In this document: positions 44,213 through 53,418 of the stretch, one piece after another
How positions within the stretch are numbered: position 1 is the first letter of the stretch
How the letters are laid out: each line of letters starts with the position of its first letter
Notes under the pieces: model-generated
The model's input: the letters and a program-made list of their open reading frames with translations, nothing else
What the model was told of the DNA's origin: nothing
Databases searched by the model: none
Source of the DNA: Burkholderia sp. H160
GTDB lineage: Bacteria; Pseudomonadota; Gammaproteobacteria; Burkholderiales; Burkholderiaceae
Assembly: GCA_000173575.1 (NCBI GenBank)
Contig: ABYL01000013.1
Span: 1-64,000, forward strand
Length of the DNA stretch: 64,000 nt
Direction: 5' to 3'
Program-made: the position numbers and the translations under genes

Positions 44213-45163
44213 TTGAGAACACGTTTCGACAGAACGATATTGGCCAGTCTCGCCAGCGCGTGGGTTGCGCTGGCCGTCAGCGGTTGCGCGAATGTCGCGC
44301 AGCCGGATGCACAGAACGACATGGCAGCCGGCGCCGCCGTGGCGTCCGGCGTGCCCGCGGCGAACGCGGTGGCAACGGCGGCCGGCAATCCATCAGCAGC
44401 GGCCCCGCAGTCGATCGATACCAGCGATAACGACGCGCCGCTCAAAAAATCACCGCCACTCGTGTATCGCGTCAGGCGCGGCGACACGCTGGCGCGGGTC
44501 GCGCAGCATCATCACGTGAGCGTCAAGCAGTTGCAGGCGTGGAACGGGCTGAAGGCGTCGGCGCGGTTGAAGCCGGGGCAGGTGCTTCATGTCGCTTCGC
44601 CGGAGACAGTGCGCGCAGTGAAACAGGCCAATGCGGCGGCGGCCGCGAAGGCCGCGGCGCAGTCCGCGGCGCAGACTTCTTCACAAGCTTCGGCGCAGAC
44701 GTCGCCGCAAGCTTCGGCTCAATCCGCCGCACCGGCTCCGGATGCCGCCGAAGTTCGCGAAGTCGCGCAGGAAACCCGCCGGCATGCGAGCAGCGTGACG
44801 CTCGCATGGCCTGCCTCGGGCAGCGTCGTCGAAGCGTTCCAGCCGGGTGAAACGCGCGGCATCGAGATTGGCGGCAAAGCGGGCGATCCGGTGCGAGCCG
44901 CCGCCGACGGCAAGGTGATGTACGCGGGCACCGGATTGAACAGCTATGGCAGTCTGATCATCGTCCAGCACAACAAGGATTTTCTGACCGCGTATTCGCA
45001 TAACCGCAAGCTGCTGGTCAAGACGGGCGATATCGTCCGCAAGGGACAGCAGATCGCGGAGATGGGCGACGAGAACAACTCGCGTGTGTCGGTCGGCTTC
45101 GAAGTGCGGCGCGACGGCAAGCCGGTCGATCCGCTGTCTTATCTGCCACGGGGGCGCGGCTGA
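44213..45163 (+). CDS. LysM + degenerate M23 lipoprotein (NlpD/EnvC-like)
   Basis: A 316-residue lipoprotein. Lipobox VSGC puts the lipid Cys at residue 25; LysM domain ~83-126 (YRVRRGDTLARVAQHHHVS); an Ala/Gln-rich linker ~135-175; M23 domain ~205-312. The M23 zinc ligands are absent: the usual His of the first motif is missing from GIEIGG, and the LHFE motif reads VGFE. So it is probably not an endopeptidase but an NlpD-type activator of murein amidases at division. TTG start at 44213, with AGGAG 9 nt upstream; no better start is in frame. Confidence 0.85.
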   Translation: MRTRFDRTILASLASAWVALAVSGCANVAQPDAQNDMAAGAAVASGVPAANAVATAAGNPSAAAPQSIDTSDNDAPLKKSPPLVYRVRRGDTLARVAQHHHVSVKQLQAWNGLKASARLKPGQVLHVASPETVRAVKQANAAAAAKAAAQSAAQTSSQASAQTSPQASAQSAAPAPDAAEVREVAQETRRHASSVTLAWPASGSVVEAFQPGETRGIEIGGKAGDPVRAAADGKVMYAGTGLNSYGSLIIVQHNKDFLTAYSHNRKLLVKTGDIVRKGQQIAEMGDENNSRVSVGFEVRRDGKPVDPLSYLPRGRG

Positions 45164-45182
45164 ACTCCGGGCGAAGCGCCGT

Positions 45183-45581
45183 TTACATCGATTCCACACT
45201 GCGCAGCAAGCGCGTGACCTCACCGTGGTAATGAAGGATGGCCGGATCGGCCTGCAATAGCGGCAAATAACGCGGCAGGAAGCCGTTGTTCGGCTGATCG
45301 GACGAGAACAGGCCAATCACGGCCTCGGCGGTCGCGCGCCGGTCGCCGGCCTCGGCTTCCGTGTCGTCGAGAATTTCGTCGACGCTCGCGATCACCGTCG
45401 ATAGCGGCGTCAGCCAGCGAAACCCCGAGCCATTGATCAGCACCTGCAGGAATGCCGCCGGCGTCACCGGGCCGAACTCTTTTTCGTACGCGGCGCGTTC
45501 GTGATCGAGAATCGCCTTGTGCAGCGCGAGCAACGGTCGGCGAATGTCCGAGAGGAATTGAGTGCATTGCGGGTCGTTCAT
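45183..45581 (-). CDS. Conserved hypothetical protein
   Basis: A 132-residue soluble, mainly helical protein with no clear signal peptide. Features are FLSDIRRPLLALHKAILDHERAAYEKEFGPVTPAAFLQVLINGSGFRWLTPLSTVIASVDEI; no known motif is recognised. The ATG at 45581 is chosen because CAGGAG lies 6-8 nt upstream; the frame continues to 45656 without support. It converges on the LysM lipoprotein gene. Confidence 0.65.
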   Translation of the reverse strand: MNDPQCTQFLSDIRRPLLALHKAILDHERAAYEKEFGPVTPAAFLQVLINGSGFRWLTPLSTVIASVDEILDDTEAEAGDRRATAEAVIGLFSSDQPNNGFLPRYLPLLQADPAILHYHGEVTRLLRSVESM

Positions 45582-46046
45582 CGGCGGCTCCTGCGGCTGA
45601 GGTGACTCGACAGTATCGCGCATCGCAACCCGACGTAGTGCGATGCGGCGACTCATGCGATCACGCTATCGGGTTGATCTGTCGATGGTAACGCATCGGT
45701 TCTACCGAGACATGCGATGCAACGCGCATAACGCTGCAGATGCCGCCGGGCACGTCCAGCGAACTTCCTGCGTCACGACTACGACCAGCTGGTTTTTGGC
45801 GACACCCGCTCGACCATAGGCCGCTTTTAATTGCGTATTAGCGCGACATGCCGAACAAAACCGGCAAGTGTTCGGGGTCGGCGCGGCGGAGGTGACCAGG
45901 CTGCGTCAGTCGACGCAGGCGGCGCGTTGATCGCCCTGTAAGCGATCAGCGCACGAATTGAGGGTTTTTACGGAGGCGATACCGCTCAAGTTTGCGCCGC
46001 CAATGCCGATATTTGTACCAAATGGTTAATGTCGCGAGGCGCTCGC
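45582..46046. other. Region upstream of the chemoreceptor gene
   Basis: 465 bp without a supported gene between divergent genes. It contains the sigma-28 promoter listed at 45986-46012. The rest shows no clear signals. Confidence 0.45.
45986..46012 (+). promoter_or_regulatory. Sigma-28 (FliA) promoter of the chemoreceptor gene
   Basis: TCAAGTTT (45986-45993), an 11-nt spacer and GCCGATAT (46005-46012) match the flagellar sigma-28 consensus. The predicted transcript start is ~27 nt before the preferred ATG at 46047, leaving just room for its GAGG site. Confidence 0.82.
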
Positions 46047-47582
46047 ATGAAATTGTCTACAAAGTTGTTGATGCTCGTCATCGCCGCGCTGCTCGGCGTC
46101 GTGCTGCTCGCGGCCATGGCGCTGCAGACGCTGCGCGGCGCTTTGATCGACAGCCGTCGTGAAGAGATCGTCATTCTTCTGACGAAGGCCGAACATCTGG
46201 TCAATTCATACAGGGAGCTGCAGGCGCGCGGAACGCTCACACGCGATCAGGCTCAGCAGCAGGCAAAAGCAGCGCTAGCGGAGCTCAACGCGAATACGAA
46301 GAGCTACTACTGGGTCACGACCTCCGATGGCATCAACCTCGTGCATCCGAACGCGAAGTTCATCGGCACCAAAGCTAAAGGCAACCGCACGACGGACGGT
46401 CTGACCGACAGCGAGGCCTATCGAACCGGGATGGCGCAGTCGCATTTCGCGCTCGTCGATGTGCTGGTGAAGCGCAGCCCTGATGCGGATGCGGAGCCGA
46501 AGCTCCAGGGCGTAGTCGCCATTCCGGACTGGGATTGGTGGATCGGCACCGGCTTCTTCTACGACGACATCAACGCGGCCTTCGCCCGGCTCGCGATGGT
46601 GCTGGGCGCCATCGCGCTCGTCATCGCCGCGATCCTGACGACGATCGCATGGGCCGTCCTTCGCAGCGTCAGGCGCACGCTCGGCGGCGAGCCGGAGCAT
46701 GCGACGCACGTAGCGGCCCAGATCGCCACCGGGCACCTCGACGTAGAGTTCGACGCTGCAAAGGCCGGCCCGGGCAGCTTGCTGGCGGTGCTCGGTGAGA
46801 TGAAGACTCGCCTCACTGCGACGATCGGCGAAATCCAGTCGGCGACCAACTCGATCGCCGTCGGCGCCGGCGAGATCGCCCAAGGCAATCTGGACCTCTC
46901 GCAACGCACCGAGGAACAGGCCGCATCGCTGCAGGAAACCGCCGCGAGCATGGAGCAGATCACCGCGACGGTGAAACAGAACGCCGAGAGTGCGCGCCAG
47001 GCCAACGGCCTCGTGAGCACCGCCAAGAACGCGACCGAACTCGGTGGCGCAGCCGTGCAAGAAGTGGTCGAGACGATGCAGCAGATTTCGCATCAGTCCG
47101 TGCGGATCGCGGACATTACCGCCGTGATCGAGAGCATTGCGTTTCAAACCAACATTCTTGCGCTCAACGCGGCAGTCGAAGCGGCGCGCGCTGGGGAGGA
47201 CGGACGCGGGTTCGCAGTCGTCGCCTCGGAGGTCCGCTCGCTTGCCCAACGAAGCGCGGCTGCGGCGAAAGACATCAAGGAGCTGATCGAGGTGTCGGTC
47301 GAAAAGGTTGGCAGTGGCAGCCGGCTCGTCGAGACGGCAGGCGAGCGCATGACGGAAATCGTCCGATCGATCGGACGGGTTGCTGACATCATGGGCGAGA
47401 TTTCAGCAGCCTCCGAGGAGCAAAGTACCGGCATCGAGCAGGTCAGCAAGGCGGTCACACAAATGGATGAAGTCACCCAGCAGAACGCCGCGCTCGTGGA
47501 GCAGGCCGCGGCGGCTGCGTCTTCGCTTGACGAACAGGCAGCACGTTTGAGGTCCGCAGTGTCGGTGTTCCGACTTGGTTGA
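46047..47582 (+). CDS. Methyl-accepting chemotaxis protein with sCache sensor
   Basis: A 511-residue chemoreceptor. Helix at ~6-28, periplasmic single-Cache domain ~35-180 ([37 protein letters not shown]), helix ~187-210, HAMP, then a signalling hairpin with the invariant tip [30 protein letters not shown]. It senses a small ligand and controls CheA. The ATG at 46047 has GAGG 8 nt upstream; a start at 46029 would leave almost no leader after the sigma-28 promoter. The C-terminus has no NWETF pentapeptide. Confidence 0.95.
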   Translation: MKLSTKLLMLVIAALLGVVLLAAMALQTLRGALIDSRREEIVILLTKAEHLVNSYRELQARGTLTRDQAQQQAKAALAELNANTKSYYWVTTSDGINLVHPNAKFIGTKAKGNRTTDGLTDSEAYRTGMAQSHFALVDVLVKRSPDADAEPKLQGVVAIPDWDWWIGTGFFYDDINAAFARLAMVLGAIALVIAAILTTIAWAVLRSVRRTLGGEPEHATHVAAQIATGHLDVEFDAAKAGPGSLLAVLGEMKTRLTATIGEIQSATNSIAVGAGEIAQGNLDLSQRTEEQAASLQETAASMEQITATVKQNAESARQANGLVSTAKNATELGGAAVQEVVETMQQISHQSVRIADITAVIESIAFQTNILALNAAVEAARAGEDGRGFAVVASEVRSLAQRSAAAAKDIKELIEVSVEKVGSGSRLVETAGERMTEIVRSIGRVADIMGEISAASEEQSTGIEQVSKAVTQMDEVTQQNAALVEQAAAAASSLDEQAARLRSAVSVFRLG

Positions 47583-47619
47583 TGCCAGGTGAGCCATCCG
47601 CGGAACCAGTCTGCCCGGT

Positions 47620-48048
47620 TCAAGACTCTTTCCGCATCCATGGCGTAAACGTGATTCCGACCAGCAATCCTTCCGGCCCGATGAAGCGGCTGACAGCCTG
47701 GCCCCACGGCTCATTCCGGTTCCTGACCAGCATCCGATACCCTTGCGATTCAAGTTCTGCCGTCGCCGCCTCGACGTTGTCGACATCAAACTCGATCCAG
47801 GCTTGCGGGATGGGTACGTCGCGAGGCCACGATTCCGTGCCGAAGCACGACTGAGAGGCGTGGGAGAGCGGCCACAAGGCGAAAGAATTTGCGCCGTTCA
47901 GATTCTCCGTATGGAGATAGCCGCCGTTCTCTTCCTTGAAGGGGATACCGAAGGCACGACCGTAGAGATCGCGGCTTGCCTGGGCGTCAATCACGATCGG
48001 GCCAAAGCCTGCGATGAACAATGCCTTGGCTTTTGGGATCATTTCCAT
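47620..48048 (-). CDS. VOC-family (glyoxalase/bleomycin-resistance-like) protein
   Basis: A 142-residue vicinal-oxygen-chelate fold protein: two beta-alpha-beta-beta-beta units (FGPIVIDAQASRDLYGRAFGIPFK and WIEFDVDNVEAATAELESQGYRMLVRN), then FIGPEGLLVGITFTPWMR. Metal ligands are not clear in this position set, so catalysis is uncertain. AAAGGAG precedes the ATG at 48048 by ~6 nt. It converges on the chemoreceptor gene. Confidence 0.8.
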   Translation of the reverse strand: MEMIPKAKALFIAGFGPIVIDAQASRDLYGRAFGIPFKEENGGYLHTENLNGANSFALWPLSHASQSCFGTESWPRDVPIPQAWIEFDVDNVEAATAELESQGYRMLVRNRNEPWGQAVSRFIGPEGLLVGITFTPWMRKES

Positions 48049-48333
48049 GGCTTCTCCTTTGCCGCGAAAGAGCGGCGCGATGAAGAACGGAACACATCCG
48101 CCCACGCCCATTGAGCTGATCTGGCGGCCAGTATTCCGGGGCCGCGGGACATGGTTTGGTTGAGTGTAGGCCTGTTTCGGGTGGCCGGCAGGCATCCGTC
48201 GCTCGTCAGCGAATGGCGATCGGCCGGGATTGGGAACAGCCCGCTGGCTCGTGACATCTATTTCCTCGAACGCAGGGAAAACGCCAGACCTTCACCAGGA
48301 AGCGCGCCCCGCCCACCCGTCGAGGAGACTCAC
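48049..48333. other. Divergent spacer between VOC and DUF4142 genes
   Basis: 285 bp with no supported gene; the two promoters should lie here but no hexamer pair stands out. Confidence 0.3.
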
Positions 48334-48864
48334 ATGAAAACCGTCCATTGGCTGTTGCTCGCCGCGCTTGCATTGGCGAGCGCCACCGTATTGGCGCAAG
48401 GCTCGGCCCCGACCGATCCGCAGATTGCCGCCATCGTCGTCGCAGCGAACCAGGCAGATATCGATGCCGGCAAGCTCGCGGAATCGAAGACCCATTCGAA
48501 AGACGTCAAAGCGTTCGCGCAGCGCATGGTCGCCGACCATACCAGCGTCAACAAGGCGGCCGCCGATCTCGTGCACAAGCTCGGCGTCACGCCCGAAACC
48601 AATCCGACCAGCGACAGCCTCAAGCAAGGAGGCAAGACCAACATCGCGAACCTGAAGTCGCTGCAAGGGGCAAAGTTCGATCGTGCCTATATTGATCATG
48701 AAGTCACCTATCACGAGCAAGTCATCGACGCACTCGACAAGACGCTGATTCCCAGTGCGCAAAACGCGGAACTGAAGGCGCTGCTGGTGAAAGTCAGGCC
48801 GGCGTTCGTCGCGCATCTGGATCACGCGAAGCAGGTGCAGGCGTCGTTGGCGAACGCGCAATGA
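48334..48864 (+). CDS. DUF4142 periplasmic protein
   Basis: A 176-residue exported, ferritin-like helical protein of the DUF4142 family. Signal peptide 1-21 (ending VLAQ), then a four-helix bundle: IVVAANQADIDAGKLAESK, VKAFAQRMVADHTSVNKAA, FDRAYIDHEVTYHEQVIDALDK, VRPAFVAHLDHAKQVQ. The His/Glu pattern could bind metal, but no enzyme activity is established for the family. It overlaps the cupredoxin gene by 4 bp, forming an operon with it and the sigma factor. GAGGAG precedes the ATG by ~6 nt. Confidence 0.87.
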   Translation: MKTVHWLLLAALALASATVLAQGSAPTDPQIAAIVVAANQADIDAGKLAESKTHSKDVKAFAQRMVADHTSVNKAAADLVHKLGVTPETNPTSDSLKQGGKTNIANLKSLQGAKFDRAYIDHEVTYHEQVIDALDKTLIPSAQNAELKALLVKVRPAFVAHLDHAKQVQASLANAQ

Positions 48865-49193
48865 GCCGCGCGCATCGTGTCGCGCTGGCCGTCTGCGCAA
48901 TGATGTCCGTGGCCGTTGCCTCGCCAGCGGCCGCGAGCACCTATACCGTAACGATCGAGCAAATGCGCTTTGATCCGCCGACCGTGACGGTGCATCGCGG
49001 AGACAGCGTCGTGTGGGTGAACAAGGACCTCGTGGCCCATACGGTAAGCGCCGACGCAAAGAATTTCGACTCCGGCAGCATCGCGCCCGAGGCGTCATGG
49101 CGATACGTCGCGGGCCAGACCGGCCGTCATCCGTACAAGTGCCTGTTTCATCCGACGATGCATGGCACACTGATCGTCGAGCCGACACCATGA
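48861..49193 (+). CDS. Plastocyanin-like cupredoxin
   Basis: A 110-residue exported blue-copper-type protein. Signal peptide 1-25 (AAA-ST); mature type 1 copper ligands are His60 in VAHTV and Cys94-x-x-His97-x-x-Met100 in KCLFHPTMH, all present. It probably carries electrons or copper in the periplasm. The overlap with DUF4142 and the sigma gene 19 bp downstream indicate one transcript. Confidence 0.92.
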   Translation: MSRAHRVALAVCAMMSVAVASPAAASTYTVTIEQMRFDPPTVTVHRGDSVVWVNKDLVAHTVSADAKNFDSGSIAPEASWRYVAGQTGRHPYKCLFHPTMHGTLIVEPTP

Positions 49194-49212
49194 CAGAGCC
49201 AGAGGCGGTAAC

Positions 49213-49914
49213 GTGGCCAACGTGTATTCCAGCGGACTGACGGACGCCGAGGCGGAGATTGTGCGCCGCATCGTAGCAGGCGACCTCGCGGCTTTCGAAC
49301 TGTTGATGCGGCGCCACAATCGGCGCCTCTACCGGCTTGCCCGCGCCACGCTGCGCAATGACGCCGACGCGGAAGACGCCTTGCAGGACGCCTATTTGAA
49401 GGCCTTCAGGGCACTCCCGCAGTTTCGCGGCGAGGCTGCGCTTGCTACGTGGCTCTCACGCCTCGTCCTCAACGAATGTTTCGGCAGGATGCGTCGCGAG
49501 GCTCGCCGCCAAAACGTGATGCCGACGCTGCCGGTTTGCCCCGACGACGAGCAGATGTCTTTAGACATGGACCCGATGAGCACCCAGGACGCCTGCGTCC
49601 CCGATCAGGCGGCCTCCCGTGCGCAGATCCGCGCGCTCCTCGAACGAAAGCTCGACGCGCTGCCCGTGGACTTCCGTACGGTGTTCGTGCTGAGATCCGT
49701 CGAGGAGATGAGCATCGAAGAAACAGCAGCGAGCCTGTCCATTCCCGAGGCCACGGTACGCAGCCGTCATTTCAGGGCAAGACAGATGCTGCGCGAATCG
49801 CTGGCGGAAGACGTCGAGCGGCTGGGCCCGGAGCTATTCGAGTTTGGCGGCAGGAGTTGCGATCGCATCGTCGCAACTGTGCTCGCACGGCTGCGACAGC
49901 CAGCCAGGCCATAG
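49213..49914 (+). CDS. ECF-type RNA polymerase sigma factor
   Basis: A 233-residue ECF sigma factor with region 2 (LARATLRNDADAEDALQDAYLKAFRALPQFRGEAALATWLSRLVLNECF) and region 4 (VFVLRSVEEMSIEETAASLSIPEATVRSRHFRARQMLRE). The start is GTG at 49213 with GAGGCGG upstream. No anti-sigma factor is evident; the exported DUF4142 and cupredoxin proteins just upstream may be part of its signal path. The C-terminal extension (~200-233) is not typical and could be a regulatory tail. Confidence 0.94.
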   Translation: MANVYSSGLTDAEAEIVRRIVAGDLAAFELLMRRHNRRLYRLARATLRNDADAEDALQDAYLKAFRALPQFRGEAALATWLSRLVLNECFGRMRREARRQNVMPTLPVCPDDEQMSLDMDPMSTQDACVPDQAASRAQIRALLERKLDALPVDFRTVFVLRSVEEMSIEETAASLSIPEATVRSRHFRARQMLRESLAEDVERLGPELFEFGGRSCDRIVATVLARLRQPARP

Positions 49915-49927
49915 CCTCCACATCACT

Positions 49928-50584
49928 TCACCGATGCTGTCCCACCTTCTGCCGCTTCTCGAGCACGCGCGCATACCAGGTCAGCGGAAAACACATCGCG
50001 AAGTAGATCATCGCGACCATGCCGTAGATCGGAAAAGGCCGGAACGCGGCATTCGTGATCATCGTGCCGGTCTTCGTCAGTTCGGTGAAGCCGATGATCG
50101 ACGCGAGCGCGGTGCTCTTGACGACCTGCACGAGAAAACCGACGGTCGGCGCGACCGCGATTTTCAGCGCCTGCGGCCACACGATATAGCGCAACTGCTG
50201 GCCGAACGTCATGCCGAGGCTCGCGCCCGCCGCCCACTGGCCGCGCGGCACCGCTTCGACGCAGCCGCGCCAGATGTCGACCAGATAGGCGCTCGTGTAG
50301 AGCGTCAGCGTGACGGTCGCGGCGGCCCAAGGCGACACGTCGATGCCGATGAGCGGCAAGCCGAAGAACGCGAGAAAGAGCTGCATCAAGAGCGGCGTGC
50401 CCTGAAACACCTCGACGTAAAGCACGACGATGCGCCGTAGCCAGGCGATCGGCGACACGCGCATCGCGAGCAGCATAAGCCCGACCACACCGCCACCGCC
50501 GAACGCGATCAGCGACAGCAGCACGGTCCAGCGCGCGGCGAGCAGCAGATTGCGGGCGATATCCCACAGCGTGAATTCGACCAT
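49928..50584 (-). CDS. Polar amino-acid ABC transporter permease (second)
   Basis: A 218-residue HisMQ-type permease with about five helices and the ATPase-contact EAA loop ECVEAVPRGQWAAGASLGM-like region (residues ~110-130), preceded by FQGTPLLMQLFLAFFGLP, the amino-acid permease hallmark. The ATG at 50584 has GGAG ~8 nt upstream and is 2 bp after the stop of the first permease. It converges on the sigma factor gene. Together with the other permease and the binding protein it forms a polar amino-acid importer. Confidence 0.93.
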   Translation of the reverse strand: MVEFTLWDIARNLLLAARWTVLLSLIAFGGGGVVGLMLLAMRVSPIAWLRRIVVLYVEVFQGTPLLMQLFLAFFGLPLIGIDVSPWAAATVTLTLYTSAYLVDIWRGCVEAVPRGQWAAGASLGMTFGQQLRYIVWPQALKIAVAPTVGFLVQVVKSTALASIIGFTELTKTGTMITNAAFRPFPIYGMVAMIYFAMCFPLTWYARVLEKRQKVGQHR

Positions 50585-50586
50585 GA

Positions 50587-51351
50587 TCAGCGCTCCGTCG
50601 GCAGGGTGCGCGCGCCACGCCACATCAGGCGGGTGCGCCAGTTGCGCGGCAAGCCGTCGTTGCCGCTACTGCTGTTGCTACTACGCGCGGCGCGGCCCGC
50701 GAACAACCCGCGGCCGAAGCGGTTCAACAACTGCCGCAGCACGATCGACATCAGCAGATAGGTCGCCGTGATGATCACGTAGCTCTCGAACGAGCGGAAG
50801 TTGCGCGACTGGATGAAGTTCGCCGCATAGGTCAGGTCGGGCACCGAGATCTGCGACACGACGGCCGAGCCGAGCATCACGATCAGCACCTGGCCGAGCA
50901 GCGCGGGAAACACATTGGCGAGCGCCTGCGGCAGCACGACGTAGCGGAACACCTGGCGTCCATGCAGGCCGAGCGCCTGCGCGGCCTGCACCTGGCCGCG
51001 CGAAATCGAATCGATGCCGGAGCGCACGATTTCGGTCGCATACGCGCCGAGGTTGACGGTCATCGCGAGAATCGCAGCCTGGATCTCATCGATATGAATG
51101 CCGAGGCTCGGCAGGCCGAAGAACACGAAGAACAACTGCACGAGAAACGGTGTGTTGCGGATCAGCTCGACGTAGCTCGCGACCAGCCAGCGCGCCCACT
51201 TCGGCCCGCCCGCGGCGATGCTCGCACCGCCGATACCGACGAGCCCGCCCGCCAGTGTCGAGACGGCGGTGAGCCCGAGCGTCACGGCGGCGCCGTGCGC
51301 GAGCATCCCCGCATAGAGGCCGAAGCCGCTGAAATCAAACTCGTAAGTCAT
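50587..51351 (-). CDS. Polar amino-acid ABC transporter permease (first)
   Basis: A 254-residue HisMQ-type permease. The signature ELIRNTPFLVQLFFVFFGLPSLG and the EAA loop GQVQAAQALGL are intact, with about five to six helices. The C-terminal tail from ~215 is Ser/Arg-rich. It follows the binding-protein gene by 75 bp and precedes the second permease. Confidence 0.93.
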   Translation of the reverse strand: MTYEFDFSGFGLYAGMLAHGAAVTLGLTAVSTLAGGLVGIGGASIAAGGPKWARWLVASYVELIRNTPFLVQLFFVFFGLPSLGIHIDEIQAAILAMTVNLGAYATEIVRSGIDSISRGQVQAAQALGLHGRQVFRYVVLPQALANVFPALLGQVLIVMLGSAVVSQISVPDLTYAANFIQSRNFRSFESYVIITATYLLMSIVLRQLLNRFGRGLFAGRAARSSNSSSGNDGLPRNWRTRLMWRGARTLPTER

Positions 51352-51426
51352 GGCCTCGTGCCCATCGCGGGATCAGATTGCGGCGCGGCGTTCAAGGCAC
51401 CGCACAGCAGGGTTTAAAAGCGGGAT

Positions 51427-52236
51427 TCATAGATCGGCCGGCAGCGGCGCGCGCAGCCACTTCTGCGAAATCGCGTTCATGGTGCCGTCCTTGCGGGCCT
51501 TGGCAATCGTTTCGTCGACCTTCGCCTTCAGGCGCGGCTCGTTCTTGTTCAGACCGACGTGATCGGGCGAGCTGAACAGCGCGAACTTCTGCTCCGGATC
51601 GTTCGCCGGATGCCGCGCGAGAATCGTCGCGCCGACGTCGTTGCCGACCACCATCAACTGTACCTGACCAGAAATAAACGCCGAAATTGCGCCGTTCGGA
51701 TCGTCGAAACGTTTGATGTTCGCGGAGGGCGGCGCGATCTTCGTCACGCTCAAGTCTTCGAGCGTGCCGCGCGCGACCGAGATCGACTTGCCGGCGAGGT
51801 CGGCGGCGCTTTTCACCGGCAGCGATTTCGGGCCGAATACCGCGAGGTAGTACGGCGCGTAGGGCTGCGAGAAATCGATCACTTTTGCGCGCTCCGGCGT
51901 CTGGCCCACCGACAGCAGCAGGTCGGCCTTGTGGTCGGCGAGGAAGGCCATGCGGTTGTCGCCGGTGACCGGCACCAGTTCGACCTTCGCGTTGAGCGCC
52001 TTGCCGATCAGATTGGCGACGTCGATGTCGTAGCCGACCGGCTTCATGTCCGGTCCGATCGAGCCGAAGGGCGGATAGTCCTCGAACACGCCAATGCGCA
52101 CGGTGCCGGACTTCGCGATGTCGTCGAGTGCGTCGGCATGCGCGGCCGACGGCAGCGCGCACAGCGCGCTGAGCGCGGTCATCGCGAGTGTCGCGAACCT
52201 GCGGCGGGTCGGGTGGAGGGCGGGGCGCTGGTTCAT
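51427..52236 (-). CDS. Polar amino-acid ABC transporter substrate-binding protein
   Basis: A 269-residue periplasmic binding protein of the lysine/arginine/ornithine/histidine family: signal peptide ending AAHA (~34), then SGTVRIGVFEDYPPFGSIGPDMKPVGYDIDVANLIGKALN, the classic ligand-domain start. Ligand not predictable. It heads the two-permease group. The nearest ATPase (52299-53393), 62 bp upstream on the same strand, is of a different transporter family. Confidence 0.94.
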   Translation of the reverse strand: MNQRPALHPTRRRFATLAMTALSALCALPSAAHADALDDIAKSGTVRIGVFEDYPPFGSIGPDMKPVGYDIDVANLIGKALNAKVELVPVTGDNRMAFLADHKADLLLSVGQTPERAKVIDFSQPYAPYYLAVFGPKSLPVKSAADLAGKSISVARGTLEDLSVTKIAPPSANIKRFDDPNGAISAFISGQVQLMVVGNDVGATILARHPANDPEQKFALFSSPDHVGLNKNEPRLKAKVDETIAKARKDGTMNAISQKWLRAPLPADL

Positions 52237-52298
52237 GATTTCTTCCTCTGTCGAAAAGCCGTTTTATAGAAGCGAAGCGTGCGTGATGGGTTCGGGTA

Positions 52299-53393
52299 TC
52301 AGGCGGCGCGCGCGGCGATCAGCTTACACGCGTGCGGTGGCAGCTCGGCGAACACGGGCATGCCGAGCACGAGCCCAGGCGTTTCGCGCGGCGTGGTCGC
52401 GGCGGTCAGCGTGAAGCCCGCGCAATCGATCGTCGCTTCGAGCGAGGCCCCGACGTCGCGAATGAATGTGACCGTACCGGGCAGCCGGTTCGGGCTCGCG
52501 GGTTCCGTTGCCGCCTTCACGCAGATGTCCTCGGGGCGGATCAACAGGCGGAGCGCGTCGCTGGCCCCAACCGGTTGCCGGGCCTCGGCGAGCGGCGCGT
52601 TCGGATTCGGCTCGACCGCGATGCGCCGCCCGCCCGGCAGACTCACGACGCCCGCGCCGTCATACTGAACCGGCAGGATATTGCCGAGCCCGATGAAATC
52701 GGCGACGAACTCGCTGACCGGGTCGCGGTAGATGTCGAGCGGCTTGCCGACCTGCGCGATGCGGCCTTTCTCCATCACGACGATCTCGTCGGCCATCGTC
52801 ATCGCTTCGCGCTGGTCGTGCGTGACCATGATCGTCGTGATGCCGAGGCGTTGCTGCAGCAGGCGGATTTCGACCTGCATCGCTTCGCGCAGCTTGGCGT
52901 CGAGCGCGGAGAGCGGTTCGTCGAGCAGCAGCAGTTGCGGCTCCGAAGCAATCGCACGCGCGATCGCGACGCGCTGACGCTGCCCGCCGGACAACTGCGT
53001 GACCGGCCGGTTCGCCATGTGCGGCAGCTGGATCAGTTCGAGCAGTTCGGCGACGCGGCGCGTTTGCCGGTCCTTCGCGACCTTGCGCAGTTTCAGCGGA
53101 TACGCGACGTTCTGCGCGACCGTCATGTGCGGAAACAGCGCGAGCGACTGGAACACCATGCCGAAGTCGCGCCGGTTGGCGGGCAGCCACGTGATGTCGC
53201 GGCCGGCGAAATGAATGCTGCCCGAGCTCGGCGTCTCGAGCCCGGCGATCATCCGCAGCAGCGTGGTCTTGCCGCAGCCGGACGGGCCGAGAAAGCAGAC
53301 GAGCTTGCCGTCGGGCACGCTGAGGTCGACGTCGTCGACGGCATGCACGGCGCCGAAGCGCCGCGTGACGGCTTGCAAGGTCAGATGGGTCAT
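52299..53393 (-). CDS. ABC transporter ATPase, PotA/Fbp type with TOBE domain
   Basis: A 364-residue ATPase: Walker A GPSGCGKTT at 36-44, LSGGQ at 134-138, Walker B with Asp158-Glu159, and a C-terminal TOBE-like regulatory part (~285-355; RLLIRPEDICVK, TVTFIRDVGASLEATI). This fits iron/spermidine/putrescine/aminoethylphosphonate importers. GGAG lies ~9 nt before the ATG at 53393. It belongs to the operon with the two permeases and binding protein upstream; it may also energise the amino-acid system just downstream, which has no ATPase. Confidence 0.94.
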   Translation of the reverse strand: MTHLTLQAVTRRFGAVHAVDDVDLSVPDGKLVCFLGPSGCGKTTLLRMIAGLETPSSGSIHFAGRDITWLPANRRDFGMVFQSLALFPHMTVAQNVAYPLKLRKVAKDRQTRRVAELLELIQLPHMANRPVTQLSGGQRQRVAIARAIASEPQLLLLDEPLSALDAKLREAMQVEIRLLQQRLGITTIMVTHDQREAMTMADEIVVMEKGRIAQVGKPLDIYRDPVSEFVADFIGLGNILPVQYDGAGVVSLPGGRRIAVEPNPNAPLAEARQPVGASDALRLLIRPEDICVKAATEPASPNRLPGTVTFIRDVGASLEATIDCAGFTLTAATTPRETPGLVLGMPVFAELPPHACKLIAARAA

Positions 53394-53418
53394 CGCAGGC
53401 TCCAGCAAGGTGGCGGGT

